The position numbers and the translations under genes were made by a program. Positions 46,711-58,929 of a DNA stretch of 64,000 bases are shown piece by piece. Each line of letters opens with the position of its first letter. The first letter of the stretch is position 1. Below the pieces are notes generated by a model that did no database searches, was not told the origin of the DNA, and saw nothing but the letters and a program-made list of their open reading frames with translations. Source of the stretch: Lutraria lutraria (taxonomy: Eukaryota; Mollusca; Bivalvia; Venerida; Mactridae); contig OZ026845.1 of assembly GCA_964023205.1 (NCBI GenBank), positions 1,188,001 to 1,252,000 on the forward strand, given 5' to 3'.

Positions 46711-47189
46711 TCTTGCATGACGTTCGGCTGGGTTTCCAGTATTTTGGGAATATGACCCAAACCTTTGGAATTGGGAATTAATCAAATTGGGAAAAATGTA
46801 CAAGTACCACAAGTTTGCAATGTTCAACTTATTCTTCTTATTCTCCCATAGAACAGTAGTAGAATTAGGTATTTACTACCTTAGTGATGTTGATCCCTGG
46901 AATCTTGTTATATTTAATCACCCAAGAGGTAAAAAGGTGGGAGGGACCTTTTTTATGAGTAGGTAGCGTTACTGCAATCTTTTATTTTCACGGATGGCCT
47001 AGTCATTGAGATGACAAAGGTCTTTTTATTCACATGATATACTTAAAATCATATTGTTTTAACCATCATTGTATGTGTTACACTATGCATGTTTTATTAT
47101 ACCCCTGTGTCGTTCAAATTCTTTATTTGCTAATTTTGGGCTAGTAATAGAGAAAGATTTCGTATTAATTTTCATTGTCATGTTTTAAA
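46711..47189. other. non-coding stretch
   Basis: Nothing recognisable was seen. Confidence 0.35.
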
Positions 47190-47194
47190 GTGTC

Positions 47195-47480
47195 AACTCA
47201 CAAATTAGAAATAGAAACTGGTAGATGGCATAAACCCATAGCAATACCTTTAAATGAAGGAAAATGTAAATTGTTGTTTAAATTGTTTAGGAGATGAGTT
47301 TCATTTCTTGTTAGAATGTCATTTGTAAAATGATTTAAGGAAAATATATATAAGAAAATATTATTGGAAAAGACCAAATATACCAAACTTCATAGAAGGA
47401 CTTCAGAAAATTCAATTCAATTAAAGTCCCATTAGCTTTTTGCTATAAAGAATATATGCAAAAAACAAGCAATAATTTTA
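47195..47480 (+). pseudogene. LINE 3' fragment (C-terminal zinc-finger region)
   Basis: Across two or three frames, the plus strand reads LEIETGRWHKPIAIPLNEGK, then GDEFHFLLECHL and NDLRKI. It matches the IETGRW...CxxC...DExHFLxxC pattern at the end of jockey/I-like LINE proteins, also seen at 32400-32470. It is too decayed to function. Confidence 0.65.
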
Positions 47481-47830
47481 ATGCTGATATCCAAAGATAA
47501 TAATTACCGACGAAACGAGCCCTTTTTCTTCTATAAACACTTTCGCTGTGCATTTTGCTTTTGTAAACTTGAAATATATAGAGCGCGTGACGTCACTTTA
47601 TGACGTGTGCATAACATGACTGCGGGAAAACACAGTTGTTCTATAAATAGTATTTTTCAATGATATTAAAAAAATACGATAGTGGTTTCGGAAACATTTG
47701 TTCCTGCTTTAAAGTATGCACGGGAGAAAAACACCCCAGATTCCTCTGTTATAGGACAAACAGACACTACATTACGATCAATAAATGTATTAGCTTATGG
47801 GACTTTAAGAAATTTGTCTATGCACAGAGT

Positions 47831-48788
47831 GATCCAAAAAACATGTCCCACAAACAATGCTTATTGACTCCATGAATATATGTAGCGTATTTATAGTTTT
47901 GGTATCAATAGACAGAGTTTTATTGTATATACAGAAGAACTCCGTGCAATGTCATGATGACTACAATGACGTCATCTATGGAATCATCATATTCGCAGTG
48001 TTCCAAATGTCTGAAAATGCAAAAATTGTATGATTGTACAACGAATAGGGCAAATATCATGCATTCGTTGGAGAAAGTCTTAAAATCAAAAGTCACCAGT
48101 TCCATCTAGGAAACAAATAAGAAGACTTATGTCAAACGTTTAGACCACAGGGACTGTAACAGTATGAACTGTATGAAATCATGAAAGAGTGATAGACATT
48201 GCTGTGGGCGTACAACCTTGAATACTGAGTGCCTTCGTCAAGTTATAAATGAAACCCCAGTGTAACTTATGAACGCTACTTGAAAATAGTTGAGACTGTT
48301 GAAAAAAATGATAGTGCCAACAAGACTGTGCTACTCCTCACTCTTTAAATGTTGTGTTGGACAATTTCAAAAGGAAATTTGGTGATGGGTTGACTTCCCT
48401 AAAGACAACATAATAAATGGCCACCACATTCGCCCGATGTAAGTCCCCTGGGCTTTTATATACGGGGTTGCTTAAGTGAGAAGGTTAATAATCCCAAACT
48501 GCCCACTATATGTGATTTGAAATAATCAATTAGCAAAGAAATGGGTTTGACCAATCAACACATATGTAAAGACGTCATTAATAACTTTTTACGTCGTCTT
48601 ACACTGGTTGCAGAAAAACATGGTGTTCATATTGAGAATCTCTTGTAAACATCGTAGATAAGTATTGGTAAAAATTTGATCAGATAAAATCTTACATGTA
48701 TTTGCTTTAATTGTGTAAAGTTTAAAATCACATATTATAAATAGTAAGATATTTATTAAGTTCCGTCTGTGGGACATGTTTTTGGATT
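47831..48788 (+). mobile_element. mariner/IS630-type element, decayed
   Basis: Inverted ends ATCCAAAAAACATGTCCCAC (left) and, read inward at the right, ATCCAAAAACATGTCCCACA enclose 958 bp. The interior plus strand encodes a transposase C-terminus near 48417-48648: WPPHSPDVSPLGFYIRGCLS, then GLTNQHICKDVINNFLRRL and a stop, with one in-frame TAA. The N-terminal part is not recognisable. Confidence 0.75.
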
Positions 48789-49140
48789 AACCTGTACATC
48801 AATAAATCTTTTGAAATCAGAAATGCACTACACTTTGAATGATATTACAAACAAAAAATAGTTTCGCTGTATCTATCATTGTGCATTGAGTCACAGTGCG
48901 TGTGCGCGCGTGTGAGTGTGGAGTTTTATTTATTTCTTTTGTATCTGACACTGAGCAGAAAATATTTATTTACATATGTTGTACATATCATGATTTATAA
49001 CATGTTATTGCTACTAGATGTTTATGTATATATGTATGTAGTGTTTTGTTCAGTGTACTAAAGGGCACCTTCTGTATATGCTAATAAACTTATGAAACTT
49101 CAAAACGAGTGTATCATGAAATTCTCATGATCTCTCTCCC
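48789..49140. other. non-coding stretch
   Basis: Contains a short GT/GC alternating run at 48896-48920; nothing else was seen. Confidence 0.4.
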
Positions 49141-49144
49141 CGAA

Positions 49145-49205
49145 AGGGTATATAAGGCTGAGTTTCTCAAGCACTCAGTGCTCACTTCACTGACATTTAC
49201 AAGGT
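49145..49205 (+). promoter_or_regulatory. candidate TATA-type core promoter
   Basis: GGGTATATAAGGCTGAG at 49146-49162 is a strong TATA box. About 30 bp downstream comes TCAGTGCTCACTTCACT, suitable for an initiator, and a donor-like ACAAG|GTAGAT at 49204. No coding exon could be attached, so this may be an isolated first exon or chance. Confidence 0.3.
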
Positions 49206-50020
49206 AGATTTTACCGTTGTCTGAACTTTGCGACCTCTTGTGTAAATTTAAAGGATACTTATATTCTTTTGACCATGGTTCTAAATTCATAGACTAAATT
49301 ATTATATTTCTTTTCTTCTAAATTCATGGTCTATATGTAAAATAAAAACTAAGTTATGTTAGGTTAGGATTGTTGAGTATTCGATTCATCTTATGTATTA
49401 TCTACCGTGATTATTATAATCCATAAAACTTGCTTCAGTTCTAAATATTGTGATAACTTAAACAGAAAGTAAAAATATCAGTAAGCCCAGAAACTGTGTC
49501 GTTATATATTTAGTTTTTAGTTAATTCAATTAGAATCGAGTAACAGTAGAACCTGGGAGTGTGATCCATGTTCAACATTTATCACCAAACTATAAAATTT
49601 GAACACAAGTCTTCAAACCTTGATCTGTGATCAGTTAGTACATTAATATATACAATATACATGTTGAACTTGAAGAAAGGATCATAACAAAACGAACCAA
49701 GACTGTTACAGTTTTGTTTGAAAATGAAAAAGTAAATTATACTGTCAGATAAAAACTCATAACATAATACGTCCCTTCGGGCATATATAACAACTACTTG
49801 ACTAAGACGGCTCTTATAAACTTAATGAGGTAACATCGCGAAAATACACGACAATGGCGAAATGATACCAAATAATCAGCGTTAACATTTTTAAGAAGCA
49901 CGCGATTGTTTTGGTGTCTATTTGTGTATTAGCAATAACCGAATAATACTCACTAGGTGAAAGGAGGTGTCCTCGGCTTTCCTGGCTCTGGTACGAACGT
50001 CTTAGTTTGGGCTGACTGTT
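49206..50020. other. non-coding stretch
   Basis: Nothing recognisable was seen. Confidence 0.35.
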
Positions 50021-50648
50021 ACACAGACGCTTGTTTAAACAAAATTACCCCACCCACCACGGTCGCTCTTATGACTATCAATACATATAAATACCAGAAG
50101 ATAACCAGCTCCAAACGAAAGTAGAACATATTTTTAGTATTTTTCAAACAAATATTGCACTTGCGTCATAATTTCTGGCTTCTATGCACAATTAGATCTT
50201 TTTTTATTCTATCGACACCGCTCTCACACCAAAACCTGCCCATACAATTGTAAATTCCGGCGATTTCCAATTAATTTAGTATCGGGGGCTGCTGCGATCG
50301 AGAAAATGCTATTTTCAGACATTTTAAAGAGCTTCCGCCTGGCCTAGTGTCGCGTAAATGGTCAATATGTTCGATCGCAACAGCCCCCACAGTAAAAAAT
50401 CTGAACAAGTTGGAATTCTACGATATTCAGTTTAGTAGAGAGCGGAAAGCGTGTCAGTTAATAAAGAAAGCAGTTTTAGATAAGCAAAACAGGATTCCAA
50501 TGTAAGTTTAGCTTTCGTTGGTTTGAAAAAACCTAAAAATATGTTCTACTTTCGTTTGGAGCTGGTTATCTTCTGGTATTTATATGTATTGATAGTCATA
50601 ACAGCGACCGTGGTGGGTAGGGTATTTTTTTCTTAACAAGTGTCTGTG
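50021..50648. mobile_element. foldback element with about 130-bp arms
   Basis: The arms 50021-50150 and 50519-50648 are inverted copies; the core 50050-50136 matches 50534-50619 with only one or two differences. A second, inner inverted repeat (GGGGGCTGCTGCGATCGA near 50284 and TCGATCGCAACAGCCCCC near 50373) lies in the spacer. No open reading frame is present. The outermost bases are ACACAGACGC and (inverted) TCCACAGACAC. Confidence 0.85.
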
Positions 50649-52189
50649 GACTGTTATTGTCCGCAGACGCGTTGTGACGTAATCTTTTCCACACAATGAC
50701 GTCATCAGCAGCGCGCGTGCCAATTACCGCACTATATTATTTTTTCTTGCTTTCTTTCATATCCTGATTCTGTATGTGTACATGTACATACCTGACTGAA
50801 TAAAGTTATGTTCTGTTCTGACAGCTGAGGCAATCTCCCATACGGCCAGCGTATGTGCATGCTTTAACTTGTTGGTCGACTATATATTATTGTTTATTAA
50901 ATTTAAACTGAATCCAAACGTACATATACGCGCATACTATCACAATTTTACTAAATCGTTTTGAACAAATGGCGACTTGTTGTCGATATTTGGGCTCAAT
51001 GTTTGGATTGAATCAGAAATCACGGCATCTGCGCCTGCCCATCCTAATTTTTCATTTAAATTATTGCAATTACTAAAAAAATCTTTATAATTTCTTGAAA
51101 ATATCTCTGTATATAGGTACATTACCTATTTTATTCTTAGAAAAATAAGACCTATAGTAAAAACAAAATCAATTCCGCGCACCTGTTCAGAGCAGTATTT
51201 ACAGCAATATATAAACTTATAGGACCTTAATTACATCAACGTAATTATGGGCAACTCCTCATATGTCCCATTATGGGTCCAATATGGGTATGTCCACGTG
51301 GAACTGCCCAGAAACAGCCCATATGGGAAATGCCCCAATTGGGGTTGTCCATATAGGACCCAAAGGACTATTTTCACCAATTTTAGTTTCTATAATGGTT
51401 AACAGTCACATTAAATCGCATTTCCATTTGAATGATGAAATGGTCACAGTTTCATGAACAAAATTGAGTAAAAACTCAAGTAAGGACTCAGGTGTTTTTT
51501 CTGTCTAGAAAGCTTGTGTCTTTAAAGTGTGCTTTTAATATGATAAACATGTCAAGTTAAAATATTGTGGGTCTAGTGGACATATTACGTCTCAAAATGC
51601 CTTTTTCATTTGAGTCAAAAATCAAATTCCCAATAACAGACACATGTCAATTCTATTGAATTATACCACACCAAGATATTATAGCTGGGTTAAAGTTGGT
51701 GGAAACTGTTATTAGACCAGCTTTGTACATTCTTTTAATACCACATTCTGAATTGCATACAATAAAACAAAGAAATGTATAATTTAATAAATAAGTTGAG
51801 TTTGAATAAAAACTTTTGTAAAAATGGGGCCTGCTGTTTTTTAATTTATTAATTTTCAATCTTTTATAGATTTAAGTACAACATATCAGGGTTGTGTATA
51901 TATGAAAATATCATGAATGACCATATCTGGGCAATAGACACGCCAACATATCATGAATGGTAGAAACAACATCATATACATAGAGTTATATACTTAAGCA
52001 TCTAATATATATAAATATAACACATATTGTGTACAACTCTGTTTAAGAGGAGGTGGTGGAATAATCGAGCTGAACAGACGCGTGAATACCGCGTCGTAAA
52101 TAGTATAACAATGGCTAGCTAGTAAATTATTGGCTGATTGCATATACGTCACAATAATCAAGTATCTGATTGGTTGGACGATCTAGGTA
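50649..52189. other. non-coding stretch
   Basis: No gene was seen. The stretch 51245-51365 is rich in CCCATATGGG-like partial palindromes on both strands. Confidence 0.4.
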
Positions 52190-52575
52190 AACAGCGTTCT
52201 ATACATAGCGTGACGTCACTACGTTGGTCTAACCTCTATACATAAAACTGATTACTATCTACATTTAGATAGTTATACATACGCTAAAAGTATAGTTCCG
52301 CGGAAGGATTAAAAATGTCAAAACAACCATATCGATTGTATGTTATTAACAAAATTTGCTTAGTTATGTAAAATGAATACGTTGTACCATTTCTATTCTT
52401 GTGCTTTCGTCAATAACACTAATTATTCAATGAAACGCAATGTTGAAGTACGCTTGGCTCCAATGTGTACAATACGGTGACGTCACGCTATGTTATTGTT
52501 TATAATTTCCATTTTGTAAGTAGTTCCTGCAAATACCCATAATGCCCCGAGCAGAATAACACAGGTCAGTGCATA
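52190..52575 (-). repeat. interspersed repeat family A, copy 2
   Basis: Reverse complement of 8168-8575. Inverted ACATAGCGTGACGTCAC (52204-52220) and GTGACGTCACGCTATGT (52478-52494) bracket the central part. No coding capacity. Confidence 0.7.
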
Positions 52576-53468
52576 GCGTTTACCAAACTCCCCGCATCGG
52601 TTACCTCCCTTGATCAGTATATTATAATAGCAAAGCGTGACGTAACCGGTGTGAGGAGTTTGAGCGTTTCCGTAGTGTACACATTGAGGTTAACAGATAA
52701 GGTAAGGAAAAAACCGGAACAGAACGGACCCTAGTCCGTTAAGTCCCTGAGACAGACCAATGACATAAATAGTTTTATGTGTGCATAATTACTTCAAAGT
52801 AAATGTTTTCGTATGAAATGTTTCTTAATTTACTTTTAAGTAAATATTTCACGTGAAACGCTGAATGCCAGAAAATATCATTTTAAGTAAGTCTCAATTT
52901 TCGTGAAGTGGTACATGTTTAGTGCACGAAAGCTGTAATTCTGTGGACACATTTCAGTCATAATGCAGCTCAGACAACTAAAGGGTATGTCTGAGTGCAT
53001 GTTTAAACAGGAAGCGGTATGCCCATCACAGAGTGAAGATTGGACTAAGGAATCAGACATGGGAATTTATTTATCTATCTGCTGTTTAACGGTCCATTCG
53101 ACAACTATGTTCATTCCAGAGCCGCGGGAGAAAAGATACAGGAGAACTTGGCATTTATACCCCTACCCTTTTTCGAATAGTTTTTTCCTGAATCTTTATC
53201 GTGCCCGGTGTGAAGCACCGATACAAGCCTCGCCCCTTTCCTGTGATTTTCTAGACATGTTAATTTGTTCGGTAGTTTGGATGGGGACACTGAAAAGGCG
53301 TCCCTGAGAATTCGAAAATCGGAGCCGAGATTCGAACCCAAGGCCACCGATCACCCGTGTCAGACACGGACAGCATACAGTAAATGTTTTATGATTTACA
53401 TAGAATATAACTTTAATATTTGTTTTGCAGATTTAATTATAGATTTTATTCATTATATATATATATAT
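52576..53468. other. non-coding stretch with a tRNA-like fragment
   Basis: No gene was resolved. On the minus strand near 53322-53375, TGGGTTCGAATCTCGGC resembles a T arm with a B box; the A-box half is unconvincing. Confidence 0.35.
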
Positions 53469-53594
53469 GTATATCATGATTAAATCTAGATTGTCTTGTT
53501 AATAGAAACAGTCCGCGTGAAGTATACATACATATATATACTTCACGCGGACTGTTTCTATTAACAAGACAATCTAGATTTAATTATGATATAC
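53469..53594. repeat. 126-bp near-perfect palindrome
   Basis: Arms 53469-53525 and 53537-53594 are inverted copies with one or two mismatches (GATTGTCTTGTTAATAGAAA and complement; CAGTCCGCGTGAAGTATA and complement). The loop is about 11 bp of AT-rich sequence. Arms of this fidelity imply recent origin or maintenance. Confidence 0.93.
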
Positions 53595-53791
53595 ATACAT
53601 TTGCATACACGTGATTGGATCACATTTTAATCTAGGATAATTCTACCATGTTTATACAGGTAGTTTCTTTTTAAATATGAATTTATTAAGTAAAAATTGC
53701 GCGTCTATATCGACTGTTATTCTGTTAAGAAATCAAGCGAAAGTAGCTTTAATTCTATGAATGGCTTTACATGAAGATAAGAACAGGGATT

Positions 53792-53967
53792 CAGTGCAAC
53801 CTCTCCAGAGCGGACCTCTCTTGAGTAAGAACCACCTTTCAACAAAAGCATGATTCTTTCCTAAGGCACGATTTACTTATTAATTTAACCTCTCTAGAGC
53901 AACAGCCTCTAAGCAATAACATAATTTTGCTACCCCCAAAGGGTGTTGCTTTTGATAGGTTGCACTG
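53792..53967. mobile_element. MITE family B, copy 2
   Basis: Terminal CAGTGCAACCTCTCC and GGTTGCACTG, with interior CTCTAGAGCAACA(G/A)CCTCT and GGGTGTTGCT shared with the copies at 27613, 61170 and 62996. Confidence 0.8.
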
Positions 53968-54254
53968 TATATGCAAACTACATGAATTCATCTGGTAGAA
54001 CAACAAAGTGCAGTACGTAACTAAAAATCAAATATAGGTTAATTCAAGCTGCTCAATTTTTTATAATCGGACGCCTAAATGTTGAATTGTTTTACAAAAA
54101 CACCATAATATTTAAAACAATCGATTATTTTTTTAAATAACTTATTAAAATAATTCAAATGCTATCATATTTTACAAGATGTGAGTTTACGATATACTAA
54201 GTGACATTATAAGCTACATCTGTATACTAGCAATACATCAAATAAGGTAAGCCG

Positions 54255-54535
54255 AAGATGCCCACACTGGGAGGTTGGTAATCACATTGATTTTGAAGTC
54301 AGTATGTCAAAGGTCACAGTGACAGACAGTGACCTTCAACACAACAACCTTGTCCGACCAATAACTAGTCAAGAATTTGACCTACGGTCCTCATATACTT
54401 AGGAGGTTGGTCATCGCATGTTGATTTTTATGTCAGTACGTCAAAGGACAAGGTCACAGTGACATTGAACCCAAAACGTTCTCCGCCAATAGCTATAGAA
54501 ATCAATTTGGTCTACTGTTCACAGATTAGGTAACA
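54255..54535. repeat. two tandem units of a GGTCACAGTGAC repeat
   Basis: Units of about 130 bp at roughly 54270-54400 and 54411-54535 share GAGGTTGGT(A/C)ATC, GTCAGTA(T/C)GTCAAAGG, AAGGTCACAGTGACA and CCAATA. This unit is a pattern I associate with mollusc interspersed repeats. Confidence 0.7.
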
Positions 54536-54761
54536 AATGATAAAAATGTCTAAAAATATTTGCCCCCAAGGTCACAGAAACTGTCAAACAAGAAATCACT
54601 ATCCAGATCGCGTTTATGTCTGTTTATAACATTCACATCAGAGTATCCAGCTGTTTTAGTTAAAGTTGAAACAATTAATACGAAAATACATTTTCATTGT
54701 TTTGTTGATTATACATATATCAACATAATCTCCGGTTCTGACAAGATTCATAGTGGAATGA

Positions 54762-55575
54762 TCAGTTTATCAACACGTTACTATGTTTGTCAGGGTCTAG
54801 TCGTATTCTAGAACGTAATGAAAAGTCTCTTTGATCACTGTCTGTTTGAAAAGGTTGAAAACCCAAATACTTATTGCTTTCCTCACAAGTGGTGTAAATG
54901 TACCTCGCATATTTTGGATCCAACTGCGTTCTCCATTTGTTTGCAGTCTTTGACGAATTTGCTCTGGCGGTGCAATACGCACATGAATTTGTGGACGCCG
55001 AAGTCTGTGATTCTATATAACCTTTCATGTTGTCTGTAAATTCTATTCCACTGAAGTCTGAAATAGCTCTTGATGTATCGATTGGTTGCTCTGCCATGTC
55101 TTCATAAAATAGAAGTTTAATTCGTCCTGGGTGAGTTGTGTGCATTGACTTTGTAATATTCAAATCAGCTTTTATCGAGTTACAAAATCCAAGAACGTTT
55201 CCAGGAGTTTGTAACTTTTTTATATGTTCTCTAGAGTTAAAAATGCCCCTCGGATCTCTTACTAGATGAAGTATTTTCATATTAGGAAAATAAGGTAAAA
55301 GTTTCACTGCATCTAACAATCGTAATCTAATGAACTTTAATACCAGCAAGGATGAGTTTTGGCATCTTGCGATGGTTTTATTGATACATAGGCTAATAGC
55401 ACTTCTTGATTGGTTGTTATGCTTGACTGAGGTATTACATGTTTGGAATTCTTTAATGTATTTTGATTGAGGGATGTCTTTAAAAGTTCCCACGGGAATA
55501 TCAGTAAGTTGACATGTTAACCAACTCTTAATTTCGTTCATCACAGTGTCTTGACGCAATGAACTATCGTAAACC
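54762..55575 (-). CDS. sulfotransferase coding exon 3: catalytic domain and stop
   Basis: The acceptor is ACATGTTTTCAG; 814 bp, ending at a stop at 54762-54764. It contains KFIRLRLLDAVKLLPYFPNM, ILHLVRDPRGIFNSR, FYEDMAEQPIDTSRAISDFS and, near the end, YARYIYTTCEESNKYLGFQP. It shows the 3'-PB site and the typical C-terminal GY/GF motif of this family. Confidence 0.93.
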
Positions 55576-57218
55576 CTGAAAACATGTGATAAAGATATCA
55601 ATAAGAATTTTGCGGCTTAATGACATGAGTGATTCGCGGCGTTTTACTTTCGCGGAAAAACTCTGACTGCGACACTCACTAATTTAAATTGCGCGAAATA
55701 ATTTCCTGAATTACAGTTCTACAAATAAAAACAAGAGTGTACAGCATACCACGAAGACAAATACATATATACATACTGTCTGAATAACGATGGAAGAGTA
55801 AAAACCTATCGTTTTGCATGTTTTAAAGAGATAAGAAAAAGAAATGAATTACCATGAGATGTAACGTGTATTTATTAATCATAATCAGTCCTCAAAATCG
55901 TAAAAGATCATACAACGCGTTGCATAATAAAGACTGAGATAGAGTTAGAGTGACACGGCTGTCAGATATGACAATGTCATCACTTACCTTTTAGTTCCAT
56001 TTAAGTATCTTAGAGTCGCATTCTGTGATCTGAATTTGTTTACTGTACTACGAATTGGTTCAAATGCATAAAACGATCCAGGATATTCTTGTAAAAGTGA
56101 GGCAGTGAGCGTTGAACCAGTTCGCATGTAAGCTACTATTAAAACAATTTTCTTTCTGGACAGCACCTCAACCACACGATCACTTTTTGTTATGAATTCA
56201 CTGGCGGTAGGATCATGGGTTACAACTACACCACCGATTGTTCTCTCTGAATTGTTCAAGATAGGTTTTTTTTGCACTCCACGTGTTACGTGTTTCTGAT
56301 GTCTGTCAGAATTTATTCTATTCATCGAATCGTGCTGATTCCGCCAAGGAGACGATTGCCCTGAAAATGTAGAAGCAAGTTTTATTCTAAAGTCAGCAAA
56401 AAAGAAACCCCGTTTGAAATATATTTACCGTAGCCTGTGGTGAAAAGCAAGTAATCAAATACTCGGTCATAGGACCAAGTGGCGAATATCGTTTCAATAT
56501 GGTGCTGTCGACTACACTTACCAGATATTAAATAAAATATGTTTGATATTGATAAATTTAAATACCTTAATATTAATATCCCAAGAAAACTAGCTAAATG
56601 TATCCTTAAGGAAACAAAACATTTTTTACATAAATTAATCGAAAATAAATAACAAGACGTTGTTGTGAACTATTTTGCATTTACTAGTTATTCACTGATG
56701 ATAATAAGCAAAGAAAATAATTTCATGTGAAACTTAAAAACAAATTTGTATTGGTGACTATATGTCTATTGGGCCGGGTGTGTTATTTTCTATATGTCTA
56801 TTGGGCCGGGTGTGTTATTTTTTATATGTCTATTGGGACGGGTGTGTTATTTTCTATATGTCTATTGGGCCGGGTGTGTTATTTTCTATATGTCTATTGG
56901 GACGGGTGTGTTATTTTCTATTCTATATTTGTATATTATGTAACATGTACACATGTCACCGCAATGAAATATTTACTTACTTATTATTTGTATGAGTGAA
57001 AATGCTAACATGCAACAAAACTAGTGTTAATGTACATCGGGACAGAAAATAGTGAACAATTCTTACCTGTGATTGTAGAAGGTTTTAGATACGTAGTCAT
57101 TTCCAGGGCCAGTATCACCAACACACAGAATGTAAATATATAAACTGACGTTTGTTTCGAGATGTCCCTTAAACGGCTCATAATGGATTCCTTTCGATTC
57201 TGATTTGACATTTTTAAC
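54762..57218 (-). CDS. carbohydrate sulfotransferase, Golgi type II membrane protein (three coding exons)
   Basis: The enzyme should transfer sulfate from PAPS to a sugar hydroxyl of glycans in the Golgi lumen. Spliced length is 443 residues, usual for CHST1/CHST3-type enzymes. Residues 1-21 are cytoplasmic and basic; about 22-43 form one membrane anchor (VYIFTFCVLVILALEMTTYL). The PAPS 5'-phosphosulfate loop is AYMRTGSTLTASLL (about 126-139) and the 3'-phosphate site is LVRDPRGIFNSR (about 277-288). Several NxS/T sites are present. The three exons join in phase, and an acceptor (TATATTTCAG) 7 bp before the ATG at 57209-57211 implies a non-coding first exon upstream. The exact acceptor sugar cannot be told from sequence. 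Confidence 0.93.
55988..56360 (-). CDS. sulfotransferase coding exon 2: stem and PAPS-binding loop
   Basis: The acceptor is TTCTACATTTTCAG and the donor AAAAG|GTAAGTG; 373 bp, entry phase 1 and exit phase 2. It encodes the stem and RKKIVLIVAYMRTGSTLTAS with the following YPGSFYAFEP. Confidence 0.92.
56758..56917. repeat. minisatellite, five 32-bp units, in sulfotransferase intron
   Basis: Five tandem units of TATATGTCTATTGGG(C/A)CGGG followed by TGTGTTATTTTC. Units alternate between CCGGG and ACGGG types. It lies between coding exons 1 and 2. Confidence 0.93.
57067..57211 (-). CDS. sulfotransferase coding exon 1: cytoplasmic tail and anchor
   Basis: From ATG 57209-57211 to the donor ACAG|GTAAGA; 145 bp, exit phase 1. 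It encodes the basic tail and the transmembrane anchor. A second in-frame ATG ten codons later could also serve, but the first leaves a normal tail. Confidence 0.85.
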
Positions 57219-57370
57219 CTGAAATATACAAGAAAGGAGTATGACTGTGTACTGGCCTCAAGTTCAGATGAATGTGATGGGGACTTTTGAAATCGTTCGG
57301 TTTAGAATTGTAGCCATTACGTGATGAGAATTTTACTTTTGCTGTGATATTTTTATTTGCTATGTTTTAC

Positions 57371-57371
57371 A

Positions 57372-57413
<42 letters not shown>

Positions 57414-57620
57414 GTTCGTTCGTTCGTTCGTTCGTTCGTTCGTTCGTTCGTTCGTTCGTTCGTTCGTTCGTTCGTTCGTTCGTTCGTTCGTTCGTTCGTT
57501 CGTTCGTTCGTTCGTTCGTTCGTTCGTTCGTTCGTTCGTTCGTTCGTTCGTTCGTTCGTTCGTTCGTTCGTTCGTTCGTTCGTTCGTTCGTTCGTTCGTC
57601 CGTCCGTCCGTCCGTCCGTT
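57371..57620. repeat. compound microsatellite (GTCT)n(GTTC)n(GTCC)n
   Basis: About ten CTGT/GTCT units are followed by about 47 GTTC units without interruption and then about six GTCC units. It begins about 150 bp upstream of the sulfotransferase coding start. Open frames through it (RSFV or SVCL repeats) are artefacts of the repeat. Confidence 0.97.
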
Positions 57621-58929
57621 TAGTTGAATCGCGAATTTTCGAAATGCTAATACTATAGAAATATAGATTGTTTTCTGCCGTAACTTCTCTTTTACGGACT
57701 CCCTTCCGAGATCTATAAAAATCAGGAAGTATGTGTCCTTCCCTCGTATTTTATTTTATAAACGTATATTCACATGTAAAGTCAGCATAAGAGTGACTTT
57801 ACCGAACAGAGACACGATTTTTAACAAACGACCAAAAATGGGTCCTGACCAATGGACATCATCGTTACAAAATTTTAGCAGAAGGCGCAGCCAATGAAAT
57901 TTGAGCAACTTCTGTCCGAGTATGAGACGCTGGAAGCGTGGACCGAAAAAGGTGCTAAAAGGGCTTTTGTTCGAAACCATCAAAATATGTCTTAAGCCGG
58001 TATGTTTGTGTACACTACAATCAACAGGAATTAACAGTTTTATCTAAATACTGATTTGTTATCAAAAGAACTATTTATTTAACTAAATCTGGATTGCTTT
58101 CCTTTGTCTGTGAAAAAGTTGCTTTTGACACAACAAATTTCTAATAATAATTTCTTTAATTTCAGTGAAAAATGTTCATGTTAAAAAATCTTAATTTTTG
58201 GTGCATAAAAATTGGAAGAATTTTAACTAACTTAAGACTTCGATTTGGAAGAATATCCTTTACAATATTGACACGTTGTTTTTAAACTGGTCGAAAACAC
58301 GATGGGTTTTGCATTAAAAAAGATGTAGAAATAAAGCAGTGTGTCTTTTAATTGTTTAACTTCACAACTCACTGAACGTATTTCATAACGTAAATATAAT
58401 GCAAACGAATGTCATTTTCATAAAAAAAAAAAATTACATTTAGATGTTTTTAACGGTGTGAGAATTGTATTAAACAAGAAATTAGAAAAGACCATGGACA
58501 CTATTTCAAGAGTGTCATTAACTATGCTGAACATTAATATTTATACGGCTGACATTTTTTACTATGCTATGAAAATAAGGCATGAAAAATTATCTTGATT
58601 GCTGCTTCATTATATTATCATTTATGCAAAATCGTATTTTTGTCATATCGTCACCTTGGAATGAAAGGGGCATATCTTGCTCTTTCATACTTGTCAGATG
58701 GGCTCTTTTAATCTTAATGTGACGAAATAGTGTTTTGTTCTGTTGAAATAATAACATGCTCTGTTTTACTCAGGCCATATTTCTTTTGATTCTGTTTTGT
58801 TAATGGCCAAAGGTATATATAGTGTATATGCCGATTAGCTATAGATAAATGGTTATTTTACATCGCTTATAGAGTGAGCCACACCGCTACATGGTGTATT
58901 CTTCAAACAGCAATAAAATGATTAATTAT
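57621..58929. other. non-coding stretch
   Basis: No gene or element was recognised. Confidence 0.35.

Noticed and set aside
56727..56999. Open frames of about 80-90 codons with repeating CYFLYVYW
   Set aside because: Translation of the 32-bp minisatellite in the sulfotransferase intron.
57344..57658. Open frames encoding RSFV or SVCL repeats
   Set aside because: They are translations of the GTTC/GTCT microsatellite.
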